A stretch of 64,000 nucleotides of DNA from Lachnospiraceae bacterium (GCA_014804695.1 JAAUZJ010000004.1:28739-92738); one strand, 5' to 3'; counted from the first letter of the stretch, positions 1 to 9,954 are shown. Numbers and translations: made by a program. The notes: generated by a model from the sequence alone, not told the origin.

Positions 1-1
1 G

Positions 2-754
2 ACATTTGATGATATCATAAATGACATTCTGGATGTATATAAAAACAATGCAAAAGAAATCGATATGGACATGAGTTTCTTTACCAGATACGACGGGGTA
101 AAGGATAGGATTTTGTATAAGCTCATAAATTGGGAAAGCAATATAAAGCTGCTTAAAGAGATTCCGTATATAAAATGGAATGACCTTGCAATTGTGTTTT
201 ATTATTCATTGGCGGATATGAGATTTGGCAACGCTACGATACTGATCAGAAACAGCCATTTGACGATGTGGGGAATTGACAGCGACATCTTGTATAAAGA
301 TGCCAAAGAAAATATGCTGAGATTACAGCCTGAGGATATAATTTCAATCGGACAGGTTATACAGGATATTGTGCTGCACTGCAATAACAGCCATGTAGAT
401 GTAACAGCGGTTGGTCTTTTACAGGGAGAAGATGCTATGCGGAAGGCGTGCGAACAAGGCTCGGGACCGGTTATGTATGTGCTGAGCAGTAAGGATAAGT
501 ATTTCGGTGCGGCAGTGCTTTTGTACTCCCAATCCTTAAAAATGCTCTCCGAGAAACTGAACAGAAACCTTATTATACTCCCAAGCTCAGTGCATGAAGT
601 ACTTTTAGTACCGGATGATCCCGCAACTGGGACGGCACACTACAAGGATATGGTAAAAGATGTAAATGACACCCAGCTTGAACCTGAGGAGATATTGTCA
701 TACAATGTATATTACTATAACAGATTTAGCGGGCAGATAAATATTATACAGTAA
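2..754 (+). CDS. DUF5688 family protein, 5' end outside window
   Basis: The reading frame is open from base 2, so the gene starts before the window and about 250 C-terminal residues are visible. The C-terminal part (LPSSVHEVLLVPDD, then TQLEPEEILSYNVYYYN) matches my recollection of DUF5688, a Lachnospiraceae family of unknown function. There is no signal peptide or membrane segment in the visible part. An internal ATG at 65 has no convincing ribosome binding site. The gene ends 45 bases before the response regulator start on the same strand. Its function is unknown and I do not infer one. Confidence 0.75.
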   Translation, partial: TFDDIINDILDVYKNNAKEIDMDMSFFTRYDGVKDRILYKLINWESNIKLLKEIPYIKWNDLAIVFYYSLADMRFGNATILIRNSHLTMWGIDSDILYKDAKENMLRLQPEDIISIGQVIQDIVLHCNNSHVDVTAVGLLQGEDAMRKACEQGSGPVMYVLSSKDKYFGAAVLLYSQSLKMLSEKLNRNLIILPSSVHEVLLVPDDPATGTAHYKDMVKDVNDTQLEPEEILSYNVYYYNRFSGQINIIQ

Positions 755-799
755 CAATGACCTGCCGTAAATTTGAATTTTATCATTGGGGATATAAGT

Positions 800-1495
800 A
801 TGAACAAAGAGATTTTACTTGTTGAAGATGATGAGAGCTTAAACAGAGCGATTTGTTTTAAGCTCTCAGGAGAGGGATATACGGTATATTCGGCGGCTGA
901 TATAAAAGAGGCCGAGAGATTGTGGCACATGTATAGTGTGCCACTCGTTATATGCGATATAGATCTTCCGGATGGAAACGGTCTTGATTTTTGTGTAAAG
1001 TTAAGAAAAGAAAGTGATGTTATCTTTTTATTCCTGACAGCTATGGATACTGAGGAAGATATGGTCAAAGGTTATGAAGCGGGTGCGGATGATTACATAA
1101 CTAAGCCATTCTTCCTTCCGGTGCTGGCATCTAAGGTAAATGCAATAATGCAAAGATATGCGGAGAAGACGCAGACAGAAACTATTACATCCGGAAGTAT
1201 TACCTTTTTATGTGAAGAAAACCGTGTAAAGAAGAATGGGGAATATATAAATCTTACGGCTAAGGAGTTGAAGCTGCTTTACTTTTTCATGCAAAATCCG
1301 ATGCGTATTCTGACAAGGGAGCAGTTATTAGAAGCAATCTGGGATATTGACGGCAATTTTGTGGATGAGAATACGCTGGCTGTAAATATAAGGCGGCTTA
1401 GAGAAAAAATTGAGAATGATCCGTCGCTGCCTGAGATGCTTAAGAATGTTAGAGGGCTTGGGTATATTTGGGATAAGGAATGTGAGAGAAGGTAA
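800..1495 (+). CDS. OmpR/PhoB-family response regulator
   Basis: A 231-residue two-domain transcription factor. The receiver domain (about 1-115) has the acidic pair E9-D10-D11, the phospho-acceptor Asp in ICDIDLPDG (D53), a T in FLTAMD and the conserved Lys in YITKPF. The winged-helix DNA-binding domain (about 135-230) has LTAKELKLL and VNIRRLREKIE. I start at ATG 800, preceded by GGGGAT, rather than at the upstream in-frame TTG at 773. The gene is followed 27 bases later by a histidine kinase and then by an ABC transporter, the arrangement typical of peptide-antibiotic sensing or resistance modules. Confidence 0.93.
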   Translation: MNKEILLVEDDESLNRAICFKLSGEGYTVYSAADIKEAERLWHMYSVPLVICDIDLPDGNGLDFCVKLRKESDVIFLFLTAMDTEEDMVKGYEAGADDYITKPFFLPVLASKVNAIMQRYAEKTQTETITSGSITFLCEENRVKKNGEYINLTAKELKLLYFFMQNPMRILTREQLLEAIWDIDGNFVDENTLAVNIRRLREKIENDPSLPEMLKNVRGLGYIWDKECERR

Positions 1496-1522
1496 GATTG
1501 ATTAGAGATAAAGGAGTTTACT

Positions 1523-2749
1523 ATGGATATGAAACAAAAAGCATTGGGGTTTACGGTGGTTTTCTTTATTATTACTTTGTTTTGCGGACTTTGGGGAATT
1601 GGTGTTATGCGTGGGGCGTATGTAAATGAGATACATACGGTGCAAAATATTGCCGGAAGGGTGATTGCGGATTATCCTGAGACAGAGCGGGTTTTTGCGC
1701 AGGCACTGGCGGATATGGATAGGAACAGCGCTGATGTGGGAGCTGATATTTTATCCCATTATGGGTATGACGAGGGAGAACGAATAGAAGAAAATGTATC
1801 ATATATAAAGTGTGTGAAAAATTTAACGATGACCTTAGCGTTTTTTCTGACAGCTACTCTCACTTGCATATTTATTATCTTATATAACGTAGATAAACAA
1901 AGAGAAAAACAGGAGGAAGAAATTATTTCCGTCCTGGATGAATGTTTGTCTGGTGATTATGCTTATATAAATGATTTGGATAGGATGAGGAGATTTAAAA
2001 ATCCGTTGTTTGCGGATACTCTCATAAAGCTTGGAAGGAGTTTTAAATTAAAAACTGAACGGCTTAATGAAGAGAGAGATAATACAAAGACACTTGTTAC
2101 AGATATTTCACATCAGCTTAAAACTCCGGTTAGCGCTCTGAAAGCTTGTTTTACATTATATGCCGAAGCAGAAAAAACGACGGATAAGGAAGAGTTTCAT
2201 GCAAGATGCAAGCTGCAGATGAATAAGATTGAAACGCTTATAGCTGCCTTGATTCAGATTTCCCGTCTTGAAACCCGTATGATCACGCTTTCTATAGAGA
2301 AGGTTTTCTTAGCTGAAATTTTGGCTGGGGCTATAAATACAGTTTACCATAAGGCGCAGAAGAAACAAATCAGCATAGAAACCGTCGATTTTGAAAATAT
2401 CAGACTTAATTTAGATAAGAAATGGACCATAGAAGCAATTGCCAATGTATTGGATAATGCTATAAAATATTCTCCGGAAGCTTCACAAATAACAATAAAT
2501 ATTCAGAAACTATACAATTATGTCAGAGTTTTGATAGAAGATGATGGCATAGGAATACCTAAAGGAGAAGAAACTAAAATCTTTAAAAGATTCTATCGTA
2601 TAAACAACGAAACGGTAAAGAATCAAGAGGGAAATGGAGTCGGTTTGTATCTTACAAGAAAGATTATAGAAGATGAAGGCGGGACAATATTTGTGCGGCC
2701 TGCGGTGGAGCGTGGGAGCGTATTTTGTATTAATCTGCCATGCCAGTAA
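1523..2749 (+). CDS. sensor histidine kinase
   Basis: A 408-residue membrane kinase. Two membrane segments (about 9-28 and 100-121) flank a roughly 70-residue external loop. The cytoplasmic part has the H-box DISHQLKTPVSAL with phospho-accepting H197, the N-box NVLDNAIKYS, DDGIGIP and GNGVGLYL of the HATPase domain. It should phosphorylate the regulator encoded just upstream. The downstream ABC transporter suggests a BceRS/VanRS-like detoxification circuit, but the kinase has a real extracellular loop, unlike classical BceS kinases, so it may sense its ligand directly. An AAGGAG site precedes the ATG. Confidence 0.92.
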   Translation: MDMKQKALGFTVVFFIITLFCGLWGIGVMRGAYVNEIHTVQNIAGRVIADYPETERVFAQALADMDRNSADVGADILSHYGYDEGERIEENVSYIKCVKNLTMTLAFFLTATLTCIFIILYNVDKQREKQEEEIISVLDECLSGDYAYINDLDRMRRFKNPLFADTLIKLGRSFKLKTERLNEERDNTKTLVTDISHQLKTPVSALKACFTLYAEAEKTTDKEEFHARCKLQMNKIETLIAALIQISRLETRMITLSIEKVFLAEILAGAINTVYHKAQKKQISIETVDFENIRLNLDKKWTIEAIANVLDNAIKYSPEASQITINIQKLYNYVRVLIEDDGIGIPKGEETKIFKRFYRINNETVKNQEGNGVGLYLTRKIIEDEGGTIFVRPAVERGSVFCINLPCQ

Positions 2750-2807
2750 GATTGAGAAATAATGAAAAATCCGCTATGCCGGTAAGGATTGAAGAATAAT
2801 GAAAAAA
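2737..2807 (+). repeat. imperfect tandem duplication at the kinase 3' end
   Basis: Two 34-35 base units lie head to tail (2737-2770 and 2773-2807). Each runs GC[C/T]ATGCC[A/G]GTAAG and then ATTGA, then AATAATGAAAAA. The first unit contains the last codons and stop of the kinase gene, so the second is a copy of the gene tail placed in the intergenic region. It looks like a local slippage duplication. Confidence 0.7.
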
Positions 2808-2839
2808 CAATTTGACTATAAGAAAGGAGAGAGCCTATA

Positions 2840-2878
2840 ATGTTCCTAGAAAGGAATGAGGCCAAATGGAAGATATGA
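2840..2878 (+). CDS. 12-codon micro-ORF, possible leader
   Basis: A 12-residue frame (MFLERNEAKWKI) begins 11 bases after a strong AAGGAG site, the best ribosome binding site in this stretch. Its stop codon overlaps the ATG at 2875 of the next small gene as ATGA, a geometry that normally gives translational coupling. It may only serve to deliver ribosomes to the downstream gene. It contains no recognisable attenuation motif. Confidence 0.35.
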   Translation: MFLERNEAKWKI

Positions 2879-3021
2879 GCGTATTTAAAAGTTACTTAAG
2901 ACTACTTTTACAGGAGTTGAAAGACTTAAAGGAAACATTGAAAAATGGAGATGTCGAGAAAGCTAAAATGATGACAGACCGGTTGATTGACGATACACAG
3001 AAAGGTATCGAGGATAACTGA
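2875..3021 (+). CDS. small 48-aa helical protein
   Basis: This short frame (48 residues from ATG 2875, 51 if read from ATG 2866) encodes a highly charged amphipathic helical protein with KSYLRLLLQELKDLKETL and then DRLIDDTQKGIED. It lies between the two-component system and the ABC transporter on the same strand and is followed directly by an intrinsic terminator. The start at 2875 is suggested by the ATGA overlap with the micro-ORF. The position suggests a role in the sensing or transport module, but I do not recognise the family with certainty. Confidence 0.6.
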   Translation: MSVFKSYLRLLLQELKDLKETLKNGDVEKAKMMTDRLIDDTQKGIEDN

Positions 3022-3035
3022 AAAATTGAGATCGC

Positions 3036-3065
3036 AAAAAGGGTGGCCCAAAAGCTGCCCTTTTT
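3036..3065 (+). terminator. intrinsic terminator or attenuator before the ABC genes
   Basis: A 12-bp stem (AAAAAGGGTGGC with GCTGCCCTTTTT, two G-U pairs) has a CCAAAA loop, and its own 3' arm is the T-tract. It sits 15 bases after the small gene and 114 bases before the ABC ATPase, so it could make expression of the transporter partly independent of the upstream genes. Confidence 0.7.
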
Positions 3066-3178
3066 CAATGCACTTATTGATAATGCCGCACAGAAAAACT
3101 TGTTTTGTAAGCTTAATGTAAGATTCGGAAATTATAATGAATGAGAATAATAAAACGATAAAGTGAGGGCATATAGGA

Positions 3179-3844
3179 ATGAGCATTATATTGGAAACTA
3201 AAAACTTATGCAAATATTATAATTCGGACGAGAATCTGGTTAAAGCTGTAGATCACATAGATTTACAGATTGAACAGGGAGAATTCGTGACAATTATAGG
3301 TAAGTCAGGGAGCGGTAAATCAACGCTTTTGCATCTTTTGGGAGGTCTGGATAATCCGACTTCGGGAGAAGTATGGGTGGATGGACAAAATATTGCAGGA
3401 TTTTCAGGGGAAGAGCTTGCTGTGATCCGCAGACGTAAAATTGGCTTTATTTTTCAGGCTTTTAATCTGGTGCCTTCGCTGAACGTGTGGGAAAATATTG
3501 TATTGCCGCTTGGGCTTGACGCAAGGAAGGTAGACGAGATTTTTGTTAAAGATATAATTAAGACACTGGGTATGGAAGACAGGGTAAGGAATCTGCCAAA
3601 CATGCTTTCGGGAGGACAGCAGCAAAGATGTGCGATTGCAAGGGCGATTGCAGCGAAACCCTCTATCGTACTGGCGGACGAGCCGACAGGAAATCTTGAC
3701 TCTAAGACAGGAGACGAAGTAATATCCCTTTTAAAATCATCAGCTAAAAAGTATGGACAAACGCTTGTGGTAATTACTCATAATGAAGAAATTGCGCAGA
3801 TGGCGGACAGGACTATTACAATAGAAGACGGTAAAATAGGGTGA
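3179..3844 (+). CDS. ABC transporter ATPase, LolD/MacB-like
   Basis: A 221-residue nucleotide-binding subunit with Walker A GKSGSGKST (41-49), Q-loop, signature LSGGQQQR, Walker B IVLADEPTGNLD and H-loop VITHN. The short length and TGNLDS motif are typical of the FtsE/LolD/MacB branch that powers FtsX-type permeases, not importers. It should pair with the 817-residue permease 73 bases downstream to expel or detach a peptide or lipid-like compound. Its stop codon lies inside the hairpin of the structured repeat that precedes the permease gene. Confidence 0.93.
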   Translation: MSIILETKNLCKYYNSDENLVKAVDHIDLQIEQGEFVTIIGKSGSGKSTLLHLLGGLDNPTSGEVWVDGQNIAGFSGEELAVIRRRKIGFIFQAFNLVPSLNVWENIVLPLGLDARKVDEIFVKDIIKTLGMEDRVRNLPNMLSGGQQQRCAIARAIAAKPSIVLADEPTGNLDSKTGDEVISLLKSSAKKYGQTLVVITHNEEIAQMADRTITIEDGKIG

Positions 3845-3917
3845 AAAATAAATTTTTCACCCGCGAGTTTGTGCTTACGCCCAAACATCGCAAGCTGAGA
3901 TAGGGAGGGTTATTAAC
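3839..3917 (+). repeat. structured 5'-UTR repeat, copy A (long form)
   Basis: Copy A has a perfect 11-bp inverted repeat GGGTGAAAAAT / ATTTTTCACCC (3839-3862). A second hairpin follows, with stem GCGA-GTTTG / CAAAC-A-TCGC (3863-3891), and then GCTGAGA, GGGAGGG and TTATTAAC up to the permease ATG. The same order of parts recurs at 60885-60969, and shortened at 31507 and 32149. The element supplies the ribosome binding site of the downstream gene. Confidence 0.75.
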
Positions 3918-6371
3918 ATGAAGATGATCAACACACTTGCGGTAAGCAGGATTAAATATAATAGAAGCCGCACTATTCTTACCGTAATTTCAATTATGCT
4001 TACTACGGTTTTATTAATGGGGCTTGGAACCTCTGCGGTTGCGATTGTTGATATAAACAGACAGCAGGCAGTGTTTTCAGGGAATACACATGCACGCTTA
4101 CTCAGACTGAACGAAGAACAGGTCATGATGTTAAGCAGTCATATGGATGTGGAGGCACTTAGAATAAGTAACACATTTGCAACTGTTGAATACGAAAAGA
4201 TGAATGGTGTTTTAACATTTAGTAAAGATTTAAAAGAAGGCATATACCAGGGTATTGGAAATATTATAGAGGGACGAAAGGCCGAGAGGGCGGATGAAAT
4301 ATACGGTCCCAGCGCTTTTTTTGAAAGAATGGGCGTGGAAGCTAAGATTGGGAATAAAATTACTATCTCTTTCAGACCAAACGGTGAGGGATTTATTCAG
4401 ACAAGGGAATTTACGATATGCGGACTCATGTCGCAGGTGGATATGTCCAATGTTGATATCAGTGATTCCAGAATCGTATACGGAGCTGTTATTTCCGAGG
4501 TTTTGGTAGATGAATATATTGATGCAAAGGAGCGTATATATGATGCAAGTATACGCGTGTATGGCGAGGATGAACTGAGTTATGATGAAATAAAGGAAAA
4601 AATTGAGGCTGTTGCACAAAATATAGGCTGTGATAAGGTCAATATTGATTTAAATGGACAGTATCTTTATACTATGACAGATCCCGGAACAGAAATGGCT
4701 GCAATTGTAGGTATGATAGCGTTTATTATCATAATTTTTTCCGGACTGGTAATATATAGCATTTACTACGTCAGCGTAATTACAGATGTACAGGAAATCG
4801 GAAAGCTGAAAGCGATTGGAGCATCGGATAAACAGATTAGAAAGCTGCTTTTATCGGAAGGACTCCGCATGACGGTTATAGCGATACCTATAGGGCTTGT
4901 GCTTGGTTATTTTATTCCGTATTTTGCATTTCCGGTTATTATAAAAATGGTTATGGCGGTTAGCGTAACCGCAGTGCCTGTTGGTTCCTTGAATATGTTT
5001 TCACTACCGGTAACTTTGCTTGTGGCGGCCGTAGTAGTAATTACAGTAGTCATATCGCTGCTTAAGCCTATGAAAATGGCGGCAAGGGTTTCACCTATAG
5101 AAGCAATCCGTTTTCAGGAGAGCAGCGGTAGAGCTAAAGTAAGGAAGGGAAATAAAAATGTCAGCGTATTTAAGTTAAGCGCCGCAAACCTTGTCAGGAA
5201 TAAAAAGCGTACAATTGTGACAATGGTGACCATGGGGCTTAGCTGTGTGCTTTTTATGACTCTGGCGGGAGTAATGAGCAGTATGAGTTCGGAGGATATT
5301 GCAAGACGTAATATCGATAGGGGAGATTTCAGACTGTCTTTGGATTATTCAGTAAACGATAAAGAATATCCGGAAAACAATTTGGATTCTTTGCAGCAGG
5401 AAAATATTTTTAATAAAGAGTTTGTTGATAATATAGAAAAAATAGACGGTGTAAAAACTGTGGAAAGAGGTCATAATTTATTAGTTGGTTCGAACTTCCC
5501 GAGTGAGATATTTAAGGATGGAAGACGCGAAAGGATCACTTATATGGACAGAAAAGGAGCGGCAGAATACCAAAAAGAAGTAAAAAAAGGAGAGATAAAT
5601 TATGATGAGATGGTTGCCGGAAACGGAGCTGTTTTCGGGTGGAATTTCTTTATGGATGAATACGGGTTTAAGATTGGGGATATCGTTGATTTAAAGGCTT
5701 ATGATGGTAACAGACAGTTTTCATTTTCTATTAAGATTATGGCAGCAGTAGATATAGCAGACGGATTATTTATCCTGCCAAAAGAAGTCTGGGATGGATT
5801 GGGATTAGAGTTTGATACAACAACTGACCTGTATATAAGTGTGGATAATGCAAAGTATGAGAGTGTCAAGGAAAGTCTGGAAAAAATATCAGATACAAGA
5901 GGCGATTTTGTACTTTATTCCATGGATGAAGAACTAAGTTTAGGAAAGATGACTACGGCTATGGTTAAGTATCCGATGTATTTAATTCTTATTATAATTG
6001 CAGTTATCGGGTTCATGAATCTGATCAATACAATGATTACAAGTATTGTCACAAGAAAGCGGGAACTTGGGATTTTACAGGCTATAGGTTTATCCGACGG
6101 GCAATTGACTAAGATGCTTGCGGGCGAGGGAATGGTATTTACCGCAGGTACATTGATTTCTTCCGTAACCATTGGAAATATATTCGGATATCTGGCGTTT
6201 GTGTGGGCAAAAGAAAATCATTTTATGAGTTTGTCACAGTATCACTATCCATTAGTAGAGACTATTGTATTGGCGCTTGCTCTTGTGCTGGGACAGTTAT
6301 TCTTAACTAACTTTATTGGTAAGCGTGTACGAAGACAAAGTCTGATTGACAGAATAAGAAGCAGCGAATAG
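3918..6371 (+). CDS. FtsX-type ABC permease, 817 aa
   Basis: An ABC permease with two FtsX repeats. There is a membrane segment near residues 16-38, then an external domain, then a three-helix block (about 255-385, with EIGKLKAIGASDKQIRKLL and KPMKMAARVSPIEAIR). A second N-terminal-type helix (about 435-460) follows, then another external domain and a C-terminal three-helix block with TRKRELGILQAIGLSDGQL. This duplicated layout is that of MacB/BceB-like exporters and antimicrobial peptide transporters. The start is fixed by GGGAGGG eight bases upstream. It forms a module with the ATPase and two-component system before it. Confidence 0.9.
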   Translation: MKMINTLAVSRIKYNRSRTILTVISIMLTTVLLMGLGTSAVAIVDINRQQAVFSGNTHARLLRLNEEQVMMLSSHMDVEALRISNTFATVEYEKMNGVLTFSKDLKEGIYQGIGNIIEGRKAERADEIYGPSAFFERMGVEAKIGNKITISFRPNGEGFIQTREFTICGLMSQVDMSNVDISDSRIVYGAVISEVLVDEYIDAKERIYDASIRVYGEDELSYDEIKEKIEAVAQNIGCDKVNIDLNGQYLYTMTDPGTEMAAIVGMIAFIIIIFSGLVIYSIYYVSVITDVQEIGKLKAIGASDKQIRKLLLSEGLRMTVIAIPIGLVLGYFIPYFAFPVIIKMVMAVSVTAVPVGSLNMFSLPVTLLVAAVVVITVVISLLKPMKMAARVSPIEAIRFQESSGRAKVRKGNKNVSVFKLSAANLVRNKKRTIVTMVTMGLSCVLFMTLAGVMSSMSSEDIARRNIDRGDFRLSLDYSVNDKEYPENNLDSLQQENIFNKEFVDNIEKIDGVKTVERGHNLLVGSNFPSEIFKDGRRERITYMDRKGAAEYQKEVKKGEINYDEMVAGNGAVFGWNFFMDEYGFKIGDIVDLKAYDGNRQFSFSIKIMAAVDIADGLFILPKEVWDGLGLEFDTTTDLYISVDNAKYESVKESLEKISDTRGDFVLYSMDEELSLGKMTTAMVKYPMYLILIIIAVIGFMNLINTMITSIVTRKRELGILQAIGLSDGQLTKMLAGEGMVFTAGTLISSVTIGNIFGYLAFVWAKENHFMSLSQYHYPLVETIVLALALVLGQLFLTNFIGKRVRRQSLIDRIRSSE

Positions 6372-6435
6372 GTTATCTTAAATATATGTAAAAATCTTGA
6401 AAAAGCAGGGAATTTTTTCTTATTTTATTGTTTAC

Positions 6436-6464
6436 TAGACAATACGTTCGATTTATGTTATTAT
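6436..6464 (+). promoter_or_regulatory. sigma-A promoter of tRNA-Arg
   Basis: TAGACA (6436-6441) and TATTAT (6459-6464) are separated by 17 bases, giving a start near 6471, about 26 bases before the tRNA. Confidence 0.65.
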
Positions 6465-6496
6465 ATGCGTGGTGATGTAACAAATTTGTAACATAT

Positions 6497-6568
6497 GCAC
6501 CCGTAGTCTAACGGATAGAACGTAGGCCTCCGACGCCTTTGATGCAGGTTCGATTCCTGTCGGGTGCA
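6497..6568 (+). tRNA. tRNA-Arg, anticodon CCG
   Basis: A 72-base cloverleaf has acceptor stem GCACCCG / CGGGTGC, discriminator A, anticodon loop CTCCGAC with anticodon CCG, and a T-arm CAGG-TTCGATT-CCTG. It reads the CGG arginine codon. The 3' CCA is not encoded, because ATT follows. The D-stem is weak, with one mismatch and a wobble. Confidence 0.95.
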
Positions 6569-6655
6569 TTCATTTCACCAGTTAAGCGATAGAGAATATT
6601 TTCTATTGATGTTATGTTGTGAATTATGCTATGAACTAAGGAAAGGTTGTTGTAT

Positions 6656-7957
6656 ATGAGTACGTCAAATGACAATAAAGGGGAGTTTCGTGTGAACAAG
6701 TTTGAAATTCTTATAGACTGGATTATCAAACATGCTAAAGTGGTCATGCCTGTAGTTTTAGCAGTTTGTGTAATAGTTACTGTTGTTATTTCCGTTAACG
6801 CAAATAAGAGAGAGACTGAAAGACAAGAAGATGTTACGGCTAATAGTACTTTAGGAGAAGTAACGGGAGATACCACTGTGGTTCCGGAGGTGCCGCTTAA
6901 AGAGAACGATAATCCTGATATTACGGCATTGATTGATGAATATTATACGGCGCAGGTCAACGGAGATTCGGATACTGTTCGCAGATTAGTTAATGATATC
7001 GATGACAAGGTTGTTATGCGTATCGAGGAGACAAGTAAATATATAGAAGGATATCCGACTTTGGATATATACTATAAGGAAGGTCCTAAGGAAAATACTT
7101 ATCTTGTATATGTATGTTCCAAGGTAAAATTCATTGATTATGACGAGCCGGTTCCGGGAATGACAGTACACTATGTATGTCAGAGGGAAGATGGAAGTTA
7201 TTACATCAACCGGAGCGATGAAGGTGAAGAAACCGAGTTGAATTATATCGGGGAAGTAAATCTGCAGGATGATGTAATTGACTTAAGCAACAAGGTTACT
7301 GCTGAATATAATAATATGGTAGCGGAGAGTACAGAACTCCGGCAGCTTATTCAGGACGTTAACGAAGAGATTGAGAAGAATATAGGAGAGGCCCTTGCCC
7401 AGGCTGAAGCAGACAATGCATCGGAAAATCCGGAGGGTACAGACACAGATTCTGGGGAAGCAGAGAATCCTGAGACTGTTACTGTTGTAACGAAGGTCAA
7501 GGCTACCGATGTCGTAAATATCCGTTCATCTGACAGCGAGACCGCTGATAAACTTGGCAAAGCCGCTTTAGGTGAAGAGTTTGATTTGATTGAAAAGATT
7601 GAGAACGGATGGAGCAAAATATCGTACAATGGCCAAGATGCTTACATTAAGAGTGAGTATTTAGAAGACGTTGAGACTATGGAAGTAGCGGCAAATGATA
7701 ATGCAGAAGATGCCGGCGGAAATGAAAACAATACTTCTACGGATAACAGTCAGTCAAATGAAGATACGACGACCAACGGAACAGTTACCGTAATTGAGAA
7801 TGTAAGAATTAGAAGCGGGGCCAGTGAGAATAGTGAGAAAATTGCAACTGCCTATGTGGGACAGAAACTGGATCTTATTATGAAACAGGCTGATGGCTGG
7901 ACTAAGATTAAATATAACGGTAAGGTTGCTTATGTTAAGTCGGAATTTGTGGAATAA
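6656..7957 (+). CDS. membrane-anchored protein with two SH3b domains
   Basis: A 433-residue protein. A short cytoplasmic N-terminus is followed by a membrane anchor (about 25-45, HAKVVMPVVLAVCVIVTVVISV) and an extracellular region with an NTF2-like or coiled helical segment. An acidic low-complexity linker (about 245-275) comes next, then two bacterial SH3 domains (about 280-340 and 375-433) with NIRSSDSETADKLG and RIRSGASENSEKI. SH3b domains bind cell-wall peptides. I start at ATG 656 bases into the 6 kb block (6656), nine bases after AGGAAAGG, not at the in-frame TTG at 6647. It is probably a cell-wall-associated protein of unknown role and ends at a clear terminator. Confidence 0.85.
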   Translation: MSTSNDNKGEFRVNKFEILIDWIIKHAKVVMPVVLAVCVIVTVVISVNANKRETERQEDVTANSTLGEVTGDTTVVPEVPLKENDNPDITALIDEYYTAQVNGDSDTVRRLVNDIDDKVVMRIEETSKYIEGYPTLDIYYKEGPKENTYLVYVCSKVKFIDYDEPVPGMTVHYVCQREDGSYYINRSDEGEETELNYIGEVNLQDDVIDLSNKVTAEYNNMVAESTELRQLIQDVNEEIEKNIGEALAQAEADNASENPEGTDTDSGEAENPETVTVVTKVKATDVVNIRSSDSETADKLGKAALGEEFDLIEKIENGWSKISYNGQDAYIKSEYLEDVETMEVAANDNAEDAGGNENNTSTDNSQSNEDTTTNGTVTVIENVRIRSGASENSEKIATAYVGQKLDLIMKQADGWTKIKYNGKVAYVKSEFVE

Positions 7958-8003
7958 ATAGGCGGTTTTTCGGATTAAAGAGAGTAAAATTTGGTAATAG
8001 TAA

Positions 8004-8034
8004 AGAGTGTAGATTAAAATCTATGCTCTTTTTT
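8004..8034 (+). terminator. intrinsic terminator
   Basis: An 11-bp stem AGAGTGTAGAT / ATCTATGCTCT with a TAAA loop and six T residues ends the SH3b gene transcript. Confidence 0.85.
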
Positions 8035-8048
8035 GTCAGGAGGTAAAG

Positions 8049-8480
8049 ATGAAACAGGACGATATCACAATTTTGAGGGAAATTCAGAAGAATACGCAGA
8101 TGGCGATGAGCACCATAGATACACTCTTAGATAAGACAGAGGACAGTGAGTTTACTATGAGTCTTGCTAAGCAGTCGCTTGGGTATGCAAAGATTCATAA
8201 TGATGCGGTAGAAAAACTGGTGGAGGAGCAGAGCGGAACATACAGGACTAATCAGATTGCGGATATTATGCTGCGTGGAAGTGTGCATATGGGAACTTTG
8301 ACAAATGTAAGTACGAGTCATCTGGCAGATATGATGATTCAGGGAAGTAATAGAGGGCTGACAAGTATGTATAAGGCTGTCAAGCATAATGCAATGGCAC
8401 AGGATATGTCGGTGGAACTTGCAAGAGAGCTTATGGACTTTGAGGAGAAGTGCATTGAAAAAATGAAGGAGTATCTATAG
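8049..8480 (+). CDS. conserved helical hypothetical protein
   Basis: A 143-residue, cysteine-poor, almost entirely alpha-helical protein without signal peptide or membrane segment. It has many paired acidic and His residues (for example HNDAVEKLVEE, HMGTLTNVSTSHLADMM, ELMDFEEKCIEKMKEYL), suggesting a four-helix ferritin-like bundle, although I see no clear paired EXXH metal motif. An AGGAGG site is well placed. It lies directly before the gdhA promoter, so it is probably a separate transcript. The function is unknown. Confidence 0.7.
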   Translation: MKQDDITILREIQKNTQMAMSTIDTLLDKTEDSEFTMSLAKQSLGYAKIHNDAVEKLVEEQSGTYRTNQIADIMLRGSVHMGTLTNVSTSHLADMMIQGSNRGLTSMYKAVKHNAMAQDMSVELARELMDFEEKCIEKMKEYL

Positions 8481-8489
8481 GAAATAACA

Positions 8490-8518
8490 TTGACAATTGT
8501 ATACAATAATACTATAAT
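8490..8518 (+). promoter_or_regulatory. gdhA promoter with palindromic operator
   Basis: A perfect consensus promoter, TTGACA (8490-8495), 17 bases, TATAAT (8513-8518). The spacer holds a perfect 12-bp palindrome ATTGTATACAAT (8496-8507), a shape often bound by GntR/FCD-type repressors, which would block RNA polymerase here. The regulator is not identifiable in the window. Confidence 0.8.
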
Positions 8519-8541
8519 AAAGGTATCTATATTTTAACTAA

Positions 8542-9891
<1,350 letters not shown>

Positions 9892-9922
9892 AAAAGATTA
9901 AAATAAAAATTGATAAAGAAAG

Positions 9923-9954
9923 GGCTCGGAAATGTTGAACTTCCGAGCCTTTTT
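9923..9954 (+). terminator. gdhA terminator
   Basis: A nine-bp stem GGCTCGGAA / TTCCGAGCC is followed by TTTTT. It lies between gdhA and the convergent channel gene. Confidence 0.9.

Noticed and set aside
6508..6876. A minus-strand frame across the tRNA and SH3b gene start
   Set aside because: It reads through the tRNA-Arg gene and is antisense to a well-supported gene.
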